Assembly (NCBI RefSeq): GCF_005280585.1
Contig: NZ_SZVO01000013.1
Span: 1-64,000, forward strand
Direction of reading: 5' to 3'
Length of the DNA stretch: 64,000 nucleotides
DNA from: Dyadobacter frigoris
Lineage (GTDB): Bacteria > Bacteroidota > Bacteroidia > Cytophagales > Spirosomataceae
Shown: positions 25,507 to 33,424 of the stretch, in pieces
How the letters are laid out: each line of letters opens with the position of its first letter
Position numbering within the stretch: position 1 is the stretch's first letter
The notes under the pieces: model-generated
What the model was told of the DNA's origin: nothing
The model's input: only the letters and a program-made list of their open reading frames with translations
Databases searched by the model: none
Translations under genes and position numbers: made by a program

Positions 25507-28149
25507 TCATACCTCTGGAGTCTCAGAATCGTCGTTTTCAGCGTCATCGTCCGCAACATCCTCATCCTCTACACTATCCACGATTTCATCCTCAACAGCA
25601 TCTGCATCGTCTGCTCTAATGATCAGTGAATCAGTTGCTTCGCTAATTTCTTTCACGATTACATTGCCATCTTCGTCCAGTTCTTCTGCTGCTTTTTCGT
25701 CAGGATCTTTTAGAATTCTGGTTACAGAAGTTATTTCATCTGAGTTATTAAGTCTGATCAGTTTAACACCCTGCGTATTACGGCCCGCCTGACGAATGTC
25801 AAGAACGCTCATACGAATAGCGATACCATTACGGGTAATGATCATCAAATCATCCTGCTCTGTAACTTCACGAATGGCAACCAGCTTACCTACTTTATCG
25901 GTGGCATTCATGGTAGAAACTCCTTTCCCACCCCTGTTTGTCACACGGTAACTATCAATCAATGAGCGCTTTCCAAATCCATTTTCAGAAACTACCAACA
26001 ACTGGGCATCTTCACGGTTAATACAAACCATACCGATGACCTTGTTTGCAGGATCATTCAGATTTATTCCGCGAACACCGGCGGCTGTTCTTCCCATTGG
26101 TCTCACTCCTTTTTCGTTGAAGCGAACCGCACGACCTGCACTTGATGCGATAACGATATCGTTATCCCCATTAGTCAGAGCAACATTTAAAAGACGGTCG
26201 CCTTCATTAATAGAGATTGCGATAATACCATTTGTACGTGGACGGGAATATGCTTCAAGCAATGTTTTCTTGATTGTTCCCTGCTCCGTACACATAATGA
26301 GGTAATTATTGTTGATATAATCCTCATTTGTCAAAGTACGTACATTGATCACCGAACGAATTGAATCTCCGTTTTCAAGGCTGATCAGATTTTGAATCGG
26401 ACGGCCTTTTGAAGTTTTACTTCCTTCCGGCACTTCATATACTTTCATCCAGAACAACTTACCATATTCGGTGAAGATGAGCAGATAATTAAGCATCGTG
26501 GCCGAGAACAAATGTTCGGTAAAATCGGTATCCTTGGTTTTCACACCACGAGAACCTACCCCACCCCTGGTTTGTGTCCTGTACTCCGCTAAAGGTGTAC
26601 GTTTGATATAACCTTCATGAGAAATGGTAATAAGCATTTCATCATCCGGAATCATATCTTCGTCACTGAATTCCTCAGCTGCAAATTCTATCTGGGTACG
26701 ACGAGCATCACCGTAGCGTTCTTTAATCTCACCAAGTTCCGCTTTGATAATATCGTATTTCCTGAATTCATTGGCAAGAATATCTTTTAAGTCATTGATG
26801 ATAAGCATGATCTCATCATATTCCTTAACAATTTTATCTCTTTCAAGACCCGTCAGTCTTTGCAGACGAAGTTCAAGAATCGCTTTGGCCTGGATTTCGC
26901 TTAAAGCAAATTGCTCCATCAAACCGTTTTTAGCGATTTCAGGATCACGTGCACTACGTATTAAAGCGATTACTGCATCAAGATTATCAAGCGCAATAAT
27001 CAAACCTTGTAAAATATGTGCTCTTTTTTCTGCTTCGCGCAATTCGTATTCCGTACGGCGTGTGATCACGATGATACGGTGTTCTACGAAATGTTTGATC
27101 AGATCTTTCAGATTGAGCATCACCGGGCGACCTTTTACGAGCGCTACGTTATTAACACTGAAAGATGATTGAAGCGGAGTATACTTATAAAGGTGATTTA
27201 AAACGATATTTGGAATGGCATCTTTCTTTAAATCGAAAACGATACGCATCCCGTCTCTGTCCGATTCATCACGGATATCAGAAATACCATCCAGTTTTTT
27301 GTTATTGATCAAGCCGGCAATACCTTCAATCATGGTAGCCTTGTTGGTCATGTACGGAATTTCGGTAACTATAATCTGTTCCCGTCCGGTTTTGGTAACA
27401 TCAAAAGATGCCTTAGCGCGAACAATGATCCGGCCTCTGCCTGTTTCCATCGCTGCACGCACACCCTGATATCCGTAGATGGTCCCACCTGTCGGAAAAT
27501 CCGGTGCTTTAACATGCTGCATCAACTCAGGAATAGTAATTTCCGTATTGTCGATATAAGCAAGTACACCATCCACAACCTCCGACAAATTATGCGGTGC
27601 CATGTTTGTAGCCATACCTACCGCAATACCCGAAGAACCATTTACAAGCAAATTTGGAAATTTTGCCGGAAGAACCGTCGGCTCCTGAAGCGAATCATCA
27701 AAATTTGGCTGGAAATCAACTGTATCTTTACCTAAGTCATTTAATAATTCGTCAGCAAGCCGTTTCAATCTCGCTTCTGTGTAACGCATCGCTGCCGGAG
27801 AGTCACCATCAACGGAACCAAAGTTACCTTGTCCGTCAACCAGCATATACCGCAATGACCACGGCTGGGCCATACGCACCATTGTATTGTACACCGAAGC
27901 GTCACCATGCGGGTGATACTTACCTAAAACCTCCCCTACTATACGAGCTGATTTTTTGTGGGATTTGTTATATCCAACACCCAAATCAGACATACCATAC
28001 AACACACGTCTATGCACCGGTTTCAAACCATCGCGAACGTCGGGTAAAGCGCGGGAAATAATAACTGACATCGAGTAATCGATGTATGCTCCTCGCATTT
28101 CATCCTCAATATTAATGGGGATAATGTTTTCACCTGAAGATTCTGCCAT
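25507..28149 (-). CDS. gyrA: DNA gyrase subunit A
   Basis: The 880-residue DNA-cutting subunit of gyrase. The start [19 protein letters not shown] fits the family. The active-site Tyr123 is in [10 protein letters not shown]. The winged-helix/tower/coiled-coil core runs to about residue 500, then the six-bladed pinwheel with a GyrA-box-like RGGKG (about 745). The tail is strongly acidic. In the quinolone-resistance region [12 protein letters not shown], the positions matching E. coli Ser83 and Asp87 are Ala84 and Asn88 here. Both differ from the usual susceptible-type residues. No rRNA or replication genes lie nearby. Confidence 0.97.
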   Translation of the reverse strand: MAESSGENIIPINIEDEMRGAYIDYSMSVIISRALPDVRDGLKPVHRRVLYGMSDLGVGYNKSHKKSARIVGEVLGKYHPHGDASVYNTMVRMAQPWSLRYMLVDGQGNFGSVDGDSPAAMRYTEARLKRLADELLNDLGKDTVDFQPNFDDSLQEPTVLPAKFPNLLVNGSSGIAVGMATNMAPHNLSEVVDGVLAYIDNTEITIPELMQHVKAPDFPTGGTIYGYQGVRAAMETGRGRIIVRAKASFDVTKTGREQIIVTEIPYMTNKATMIEGIAGLINNKKLDGISDIRDESDRDGMRIVFDLKKDAIPNIVLNHLYKYTPLQSSFSVNNVALVKGRPVMLNLKDLIKHFVEHRIIVITRRTEYELREAEKRAHILQGLIIALDNLDAVIALIRSARDPEIAKNGLMEQFALSEIQAKAILELRLQRLTGLERDKIVKEYDEIMLIINDLKDILANEFRKYDIIKAELGEIKERYGDARRTQIEFAAEEFSDEDMIPDDEMLITISHEGYIKRTPLAEYRTQTRGGVGSRGVKTKDTDFTEHLFSATMLNYLLIFTEYGKLFWMKVYEVPEGSKTSKGRPIQNLISLENGDSIRSVINVRTLTNEDYINNNYLIMCTEQGTIKKTLLEAYSRPRTNGIIAISINEGDRLLNVALTNGDNDIVIASSAGRAVRFNEKGVRPMGRTAAGVRGINLNDPANKVIGMVCINREDAQLLVVSENGFGKRSLIDSYRVTNRGGKGVSTMNATDKVGKLVAIREVTEQDDLMIITRNGIAIRMSVLDIRQAGRNTQGVKLIRLNNSDEITSVTRILKDPDEKAAEELDEDGNVIVKEISEATDSLIIRADDADAVEDEIVDSVEDEDVADDDAENDDSETPEV

Positions 28150-28314
28150 AAAGAATTAGAAAAGAATCAAAAATTTAAAATGAGAGATTGATTTTATACA
28201 AATACTCACTGGATTATTACAATATCGTAACTTCCAAAAAGACAAATTTCGCTATTTTTAGGCATTCTAACAAACTTCTTTAATGCATATTCTGCATTCG
28301 TTTTATATCGCTGT

Positions 28315-28430
28315 GATCCTGGGGAATTTAGGTTGAATTTGGGGCCGTAAATTGTTGCAAATTCCATGGGCTCCCGCCTCCCACGCGTACCGCACGGACT
28401 AAGATAGTGAGCCTTTCAGGCTCTTTTTCT
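28315..28430 (+). ncRNA. Candidate structured RNA or attenuator before the permease gene
   Basis: The 406-base gap before the permease holds a GC-richer block ending in an intrinsic terminator: GAGCC (28409-28413), loop TTTCA, GGCTC (28419-28423), then TTTTTC. Upstream, GGAATTT (28323-28329) pairs with AAATTCC (28359-28365), and AATTT (28336-28340) with AAATT (28349-28353) inside it; TGGG (28367-28370) may pair with CCCA (28380-28383). It does not match SRP RNA, tmRNA, or the cobalamin or TPP riboswitches as I know them. It could be a free small RNA, or a leader that stops transcription before the D-amino-acid operon. Confidence 0.4.
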
Positions 28431-28555
28431 TGTAGAAAATGGGTTTATTTTGGCGTTTTGTGATAATTAATTGGAAAGTAAATGCAGTTCAATCGTTAAA
28501 TTTGCTAGTATGCGTCCTTATTATCTAAAATGCTCATTTCCCTAAATTCCTTTCT

Positions 28556-29860
28556 ATGCCTTTATTACTGACATTTCTTTCCATTTTATTTCTGATCCTG
28601 CTCATCGCCTGGCTCAAAATTGATACATTCATTTCTTTTCTTCTCGTATCAATTGGTTTGGGGCTTGCAAGCGGACTTGATGTTGTGACAGTTAGTAGGG
28701 CAATTCAAAAAGGAGTTGGCGGTACGCTCGGCGACCTTGTATTAATCGTAGGCTTTGGTGCCATGCTTGGAAAGCTGGTTGCAGATAGTGGAGCAGCGCA
28801 AAGGATCACAGATGCACTAATCGGCGTTTTCGGACAAAAATATATTCAGTGGGGAATGGCGCTGGCAGGATTTGTAATCGGTATTCCTCTTTTTTATAAT
28901 GCCGGTTTTGTAATCGTAGTTCCGCTGATTTTTATGATCAGTGCCACGGCCCGACTCCCTTTATTATATGTAGGAATTCCGATGCTTTCCGCATTATCTG
29001 TTGCTCATGGTTACTTACCTCCTCACCCATCACCAGCAGCCATCGCCAGTCAGCTTAATGCAGATCTTGGTAAAACTTTACTTTATGGTTTGATGGTATC
29101 CATTCCGGCCATCGCTGTTGCTGGTCCTATATTTGGAAGTACGTTGAAAAGATTTACACCAAAACCGGATGCAGATCTTTTCAATGTAAAACCAAGGCCT
29201 ACATCGGAACTTCCTGGATTGGGAATTAGTATTGTCACTGCGTTACTGCCTGTTTTTTTATTAACAACGATGTCAGGAATAAAAAGAATTTACCCTGATA
29301 ACCAAGCCATTGCTTTACTTGCGGAGCCATATTTCGGTATGTTGATTTCAGTGCTTTTCGCTGCTTATACACTTGGTATCCAACGCGGTTTGAACATGAA
29401 AGGCATTAGCAAATCGATGGAAGAAGCGTTCAAAGGTGTTTCAGTAATTCTGCTGATCATTGCAGGTGCCGGTGTTTTCAAAGAAATCATGACGGCCAGT
29501 GGCGTAAGTACCTATATAGCAGAAGGTTTGGTAGGAATCGACATCTCTCCAATTGTTTTGAGCTGGGGAATTGCAGCGGTAATCCGGGTTTGCGTGGGAT
29601 CTGCGACCGTTGCCGGATTAACTACCGTTGGAATACTTTCTCCTTTGCTGATTCATTCGCCGGTACCTCCTGAATTGATCGTGTTATCCATCGGATCCGG
29701 AAGTTTAATGTTCTCACATTTAAACGACGGCGGCTTCTGGCTATTCAAAGAATACTTCAATTTAAGTATAAAAGATACCCTTTTGACCTGGTCTGTTATG
29801 GAAACAATTGTGTCAATAATGGGGTTGTTGGGGGTTTTAGTATTAAATTTGTTTATGTAA
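28556..29860 (+). CDS. GntP-family permease, probably DsdX-like
   Basis: A 434-residue inner-membrane symporter of the GntP family (gluconate, D-serine and related small hydroxy acids, with H+). About twelve hydrophobic segments are visible, with the typical GGTLGDLVLIVGFGAMLGKL near the start and GYLPPHPSPAAIASQL in the middle, and the late GSGSLMFSHLNDGGFWLFKE. Sequence alone does not separate gluconate from D-serine carriers. The next three genes handle D-amino acids, so a DsdX-like D-serine/D-threonine uptake role is the better guess. It starts the four-gene operon. Confidence 0.88.
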   Translation: MPLLLTFLSILFLILLIAWLKIDTFISFLLVSIGLGLASGLDVVTVSRAIQKGVGGTLGDLVLIVGFGAMLGKLVADSGAAQRITDALIGVFGQKYIQWGMALAGFVIGIPLFYNAGFVIVVPLIFMISATARLPLLYVGIPMLSALSVAHGYLPPHPSPAAIASQLNADLGKTLLYGLMVSIPAIAVAGPIFGSTLKRFTPKPDADLFNVKPRPTSELPGLGISIVTALLPVFLLTTMSGIKRIYPDNQAIALLAEPYFGMLISVLFAAYTLGIQRGLNMKGISKSMEEAFKGVSVILLIIAGAGVFKEIMTASGVSTYIAEGLVGIDISPIVLSWGIAAVIRVCVGSATVAGLTTVGILSPLLIHSPVPPELIVLSIGSGSLMFSHLNDGGFWLFKEYFNLSIKDTLLTWSVMETIVSIMGLLGVLVLNLFM

Positions 29861-29930
29861 GAGTAAACGTCGGACACTTTTGCATCTTTTCAAAAACAAT
29901 ACCTATTTATCAATCTTATCTTATAATTGA

Positions 29931-30401
29931 ATGAATCCTGAATCCAATTTCGAAGCCTTAGGACTTAATTTACCACCTGCTCCAAAACCACTAGGCGTTT
30001 ATAAACCATATCTTATCGTTGATAATCGCTGGGTATATGTTTCCGGACACGGAACTGTTCAAGACGATGGCAGCCTGATCATTGGCAGAATCGGAAAAGA
30101 TCTTGATGTGGAAGAAGGAAAACTGGCAGCACGTCAGGTTGGACTCGCTATTTTGTCAACATTAAAAACAAATCTTGGAAGCCTTAACCGCATCAAGCGT
30201 GTGATCAAGGTTTTAGGAATGGTGAATGCAACTACTGATTTTGAACGACACCCTTATGTAATCAACGGATGCAGTGAGTTATTTGCAAAAGTTTGGGGCG
30301 AAGAAAACGGAATCGGTGTAAGAAGTGCCGTAGGAATGGGTACCTTGCCGGACAATATCCCGGTTGAAATCGAAGCAATGTTTGAACTGGAAGAAAATTA
30401 G
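29931..30401 (+). CDS. RidA/YjgF-family enamine/imine deaminase
   Basis: A 156-residue RidA-like protein. RidA proteins hydrolyse the reactive enamine 2-aminoacrylate and its imine, which arise when PLP enzymes dehydrate serine or threonine. The binding-site block VRSAVGMGTLPDNIPVEIEA includes the Arg that holds the substrate carboxylate. The N-terminus is longer than in the classic 128-residue RidA, as in the YjgF-like subgroup. Its position between a permease and a D-serine-dehydratase-like gene fits the job of clearing aminoacrylate made next door. Confidence 0.9.
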   Translation: MNPESNFEALGLNLPPAPKPLGVYKPYLIVDNRWVYVSGHGTVQDDGSLIIGRIGKDLDVEEGKLAARQVGLAILSTLKTNLGSLNRIKRVIKVLGMVNATTDFERHPYVINGCSELFAKVWGEENGIGVRSAVGMGTLPDNIPVEIEAMFELEEN

Positions 30402-30408
30402 AATATCT

Positions 30409-30480
30409 GCGATTGCTGATTAAATCATTGCATCGTGTTACTCTGAATTAATACTACGGCCATTCCTGATCAGCAATCGC
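30409..30480. repeat. Intergenic inverted repeat, 12-bp arms with 48-base spacer (copy B)
   Basis: GCGATTGCTGAT (30409-30420) pairs perfectly with ATCAGCAATCGC (30469-30480). The spacer is 48 bases, as in copies A and C. Both arms show a 7-base rhythm (for example CCTGATC AGCAATC). It fills most of the gap between the RidA-like gene and the next enzyme gene. Confidence 0.75.
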
Positions 30481-30509
30481 CTCTTTCTTAAACAAAATAA
30501 CTATCCAAA

Positions 30510-31619
30510 ATGTGGTATCTACTCAACAAACCGGAAGAAGTAATTTCTCCCTCTCTTCTTTTTTATAAAGACAGAATTGAAAACAACATCCGCAGCATGG
30601 TACACATTGCCGGAGATGTCAACAGGCTTGTACCACATGTTAAAACACATAAAACAGCCGAAATTGTAAAATTGCAGCTGAACGCCGGTATCACAAAATT
30701 CAAATGTGCTACGATTGCCGAAGCTGAAATGCTGGCAGATTCAGGCGCTAAATGGATTTTGCTGGCCTATCAAATGGTAGGTCCGAATATTTCCAGATTA
30801 TTTGCATTGAGAAAGAAATACGCGGATGTTACATTTTCTTCTTTAATTGATAATGAACAAACCGCGCAAATATTAAATGATTTCTCTGAAACACAGGATT
30901 TCATTTCAACCATTTTTATTGATGTCAACAATGGAATGAACCGTTCCGGACATACCACCGACGGTACAATCCTTTCCTTATACCGCTTTTTAAGTACGCT
31001 GCCAAATATCGAAGTTTCAGGCGTTCATGTTTACGACGGACATATCCGAAATGCCGAATTTTCGGAACGTAAAGCCGCAAGTGACGAAGCTTTTGAATTA
31101 GTCTATCCATTATTTGATCTGATCAAAGAAGCGACTGAAAAAGAACCTATGATCATTGTCGGCGGCTCTCCGTCTTTTACAGTTCATACGCTGCGTCCGG
31201 ACGTCTTTTTAAGTCCGGGTACCAATGTTTTATGGGATTGGGGGTACGGCGATCTGTTTGACGACCAGCCATTTTTACACGCGGCGCTGATTTTAACAAG
31301 AGTTGTTTCCAAACCCTCTGTTGGCATTATTACAATTGATCTGGGACATAAAGCTGTTGCAGCCGAAAACCCGATTGACAAACGTTTCCGTCTTTTGAAT
31401 CTTAACGGATATACCGTTACCGGACAAAGTGAAGAGCACGGCGTACTGGAAATTGGAGAAGAAGCATGGGAAACCATTCAAATCGGAGATGTTTATTACG
31501 CTCTTCCCTATCACATTTGCCCGTCTGTCGCTCTACACGATTATGCTTCCGTTATAGAAAATGGTGACGTAATAGACGAATGGAAAATTGTCGCCAGAAA
31601 TCGTCGTATTACTATCTAA
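30510..31619 (+). CDS. D-serine dehydratase / D-threonine aldolase-like PLP enzyme
   Basis: A 369-residue fold-type III PLP enzyme (alanine-racemase-like N-domain) of the DSD1/D-threonine-aldolase family. The PLP lysine should be Lys45 in VPHVKTHKTAEI. The C-terminal metal site typical of the family is suggested by YHICPSV (about 335). Family members either dehydrate D-serine to pyruvate and ammonia or split D-3-hydroxy-amino acids such as D-threonine to glycine and aldehyde; the sequence does not decide. The RidA neighbour favours the dehydratase reaction, because that one releases aminoacrylate. Confidence 0.9.
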   Translation: MWYLLNKPEEVISPSLLFYKDRIENNIRSMVHIAGDVNRLVPHVKTHKTAEIVKLQLNAGITKFKCATIAEAEMLADSGAKWILLAYQMVGPNISRLFALRKKYADVTFSSLIDNEQTAQILNDFSETQDFISTIFIDVNNGMNRSGHTTDGTILSLYRFLSTLPNIEVSGVHVYDGHIRNAEFSERKAASDEAFELVYPLFDLIKEATEKEPMIIVGGSPSFTVHTLRPDVFLSPGTNVLWDWGYGDLFDDQPFLHAALILTRVVSKPSVGIITIDLGHKAVAAENPIDKRFRLLNLNGYTVTGQSEEHGVLEIGEEAWETIQIGDVYYALPYHICPSVALHDYASVIENGDVIDEWKIVARNRRITI

Positions 31620-31694
31620 AAAGTGAAATCCTAAACCACGAATGAGCCATAATTCACTCATTCAAAATTCAATCATTCAATCATTGTAAAAGGT

Positions 31695-32765
31695 ATGTTC
31701 CTATTTGATGCCCACCTGGATCTGTCCATGAATGCCGTGGAATGGAACCGGGACTTAACCCAGGATTTAAACGCAATCCGCGATCGTGAAAAAAACCTGA
31801 CAGACAAACCTGACCGTGGTTTGGGTGTTGTCAGTTTTCCGGAAATGCGCAAAGGAAATATTGGCATGTGCGTTGCTACCCAGATCGCACGTTATGTAAA
31901 ACCTGATAGTAAAATACCAGGATGGAATTCTCAGGCGCAAGCCTGGGCAATGACACAGGCGCAAATTTCCTGGTACAAAGCTATGGAAGATGCCGGTGAA
32001 ATGGTTCAGATTACGGACTTGCCGGGTTTAAGAAAACATCTGGCGCTTTGGGAAAACGCCGAATCAACAGAAAATTTACCGATAGGATATATTCTAAGTC
32101 TTGAAGGAGCGGATTCCTTTATCACATTAAAAAATCTGGAAATCGCTTACGGATATGGTCTTCGTGCTGTTGGACCTGCTCATTATGGACCGGGCGTTTA
32201 TGCATACGGAACTGATTCTGATCAGCCGTTATCACAAAAAGGTAAAGATCTGCTGGCAGAAATGGACAGGCTAAAAATGATCCTGGATGCTACACATTTG
32301 TGCGACAGCGCATTTTGGGATGCAATGGAAATTTATCAGGGACCTGTTTGGGCAAGCCATAATCTGGTTCGCGAAATTGTTCCGCACAACCGCCAGTTTT
32401 CGGATGATATGATCAAGGAATTACTGAATAGAAAAGCAGTAATTGGAATGGCTTTTGATGCCTGGATGATGATTCCGGGTTGGGAACGCGGAAAATCTAC
32501 ACCGCAAAGTATGGGTTTAAAAATTGAACACATCGCTCAGCACATAGATCATATTTGTCAGCTTGCAGGAAATGCATTACACGTTGGTATTGGTTCTGAT
32601 TTGGACGGTGCTTATGGAAAAGAACAATCTCCGGGAGATCTGGATTCTATTGCTGATCTTCAGACTATAACAGGAATTCTTAAAAACAGAGGTTATTCTA
32701 ATCAGGATATTGAACAGATCATGTGGAAAAACTGGGTTGATTTTTTAGAGAGATCCTGGGCATAA
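31695..32765 (+). CDS. Membrane dipeptidase family (M19) peptidase, cytoplasmic
   Basis: A 356-residue M19 dipeptidase with the metal-binding pattern of the family: DAHLDLS at the start, Glu in SLEGAD, His in DATHLCD and ASHNLV, and Asp in GSDLDGA. M19 enzymes cleave dipeptides and are known for accepting a D-residue at the C-terminal side. No signal peptide or anchor is present, so it should act in the cytoplasm. As the last gene of the operon it could release D-amino acids from imported L,D-dipeptides for the enzyme encoded upstream (inference). Confidence 0.92.
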   Translation: MFLFDAHLDLSMNAVEWNRDLTQDLNAIRDREKNLTDKPDRGLGVVSFPEMRKGNIGMCVATQIARYVKPDSKIPGWNSQAQAWAMTQAQISWYKAMEDAGEMVQITDLPGLRKHLALWENAESTENLPIGYILSLEGADSFITLKNLEIAYGYGLRAVGPAHYGPGVYAYGTDSDQPLSQKGKDLLAEMDRLKMILDATHLCDSAFWDAMEIYQGPVWASHNLVREIVPHNRQFSDDMIKELLNRKAVIGMAFDAWMMIPGWERGKSTPQSMGLKIEHIAQHIDHICQLAGNALHVGIGSDLDGAYGKEQSPGDLDSIADLQTITGILKNRGYSNQDIEQIMWKNWVDFLERSWA

Positions 32766-33103
32766 AAAATATATTTAACCAGTATATTTTAGGTTACACA
32801 GAGCGGACGCGCGGATTAAAAGAGTTACGCCGAGTTTTTTAGAAGCGACATTTCTCAATTACTGAGATGTGTCGCTTTTCTATTTAAGGACTTTCTTCAA
32901 TACTTAAATTGTCGATAAGTTAACGATTTCATCATAAACCATCCTTGATTATTACTATTAAGAAAAGTACATTTGTTTATAATATAATTAATCTATTTTT
33001 ATTTGGATTGATTATAAATAATAATGATCTTTGATGCTGTTGGGCGATAGCAAACTGCTATAATCTTTAACACATTTAGATTTCAAATACTGATTAATAG
33101 CCA
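32766..33103. other. Intergenic region after the D-amino-acid operon
   Basis: It holds the terminator at 32843-32877 and a short inverted repeat AAATATA/TATATTT near 32770-32790. The remainder, to the small gene at 33104, is AT-rich and shows no coding frame or further structure that I can support. Confidence 0.5.
32843..32877 (+). terminator. Terminator of the D-amino-acid operon
   Basis: AAGCGACATTTCTCA (32843-32857) pairs with TGAGATGTGTCGCTT (32863-32877) except for two central bases, with a 5-base loop and a short T-run. Confidence 0.75.
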
Positions 33104-33346
33104 ATGAGCACAATATATAAAATCTCTTTTCGTGCAAAATTAAAGGATGGACTTTCATTACAGCGATTGCATGACTGTCTGAAAAAATTAAATGTAAAAC
33201 ACTGGGCCTATGATTTTCAGAATCTGCTGCTAAGTCTGCAATCTGATCTTCCGGATTTTCGCAGCATTCAGTCTGCACTGCGCTCTGCGGGTTTCAGATG
33301 TGATTTTGTAAAAATGGAAAATGTAGATAATCTGGTAACAGGATAA
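33104..33346 (+). CDS. Small protein with HMA-like (ferredoxin-like) pattern, unknown function
   Basis: An 80-residue protein from ATG 33104. I do not recognise a named family. The alternation of strands and helices (IYKISFRAK, then LSLQRLHDCLKKLNV, two strands around HWAYDFQNLLLSLQS, helix FRSIQSALRSAGF, strand CDFVKM) fits the beta-alpha-beta-beta-alpha-beta order of heavy-metal-associated domains, but the metal-binding CxxC loop is absent. It stands alone between two terminators and is convergent with the trehalose gene. The coding frame is clean and has plausible composition, so I take it as real. Confidence 0.6.
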   Translation: MSTIYKISFRAKLKDGLSLQRLHDCLKKLNVKHWAYDFQNLLLSLQSDLPDFRSIQSALRSAGFRCDFVKMENVDNLVTG

Positions 33347-33366
33347 CATACCAAAAGCCCTAAAAA

Positions 33367-33395
33367 CAACAAGCCACGCAAATGGTGGCTTGTTG
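33367..33395. terminator. Bidirectional terminator
   Basis: CAACAAGCCAC (33367-33377) pairs perfectly with GTGGCTTGTTG (33385-33395) with a 7-base loop. It lies between the convergent small gene and the trehalose gene and probably serves both. Confidence 0.8.
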
Positions 33396-33424
33396 AACAT
33401 TCTATTATTAAATTAGTTAGGTTG

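Noticed and set aside
28310-28430. SRP RNA, tmRNA or cobalamin riboswitch
   Set aside because: The hallmark sequences of each (GGAA-loop with AGCA, tmRNA ends, B12 box) are missing.
31695-32765. Secreted or lipid-anchored membrane dipeptidase
   Set aside because: The metal-binding DAHLDLS starts four residues after Met, leaving no room for a signal peptide.
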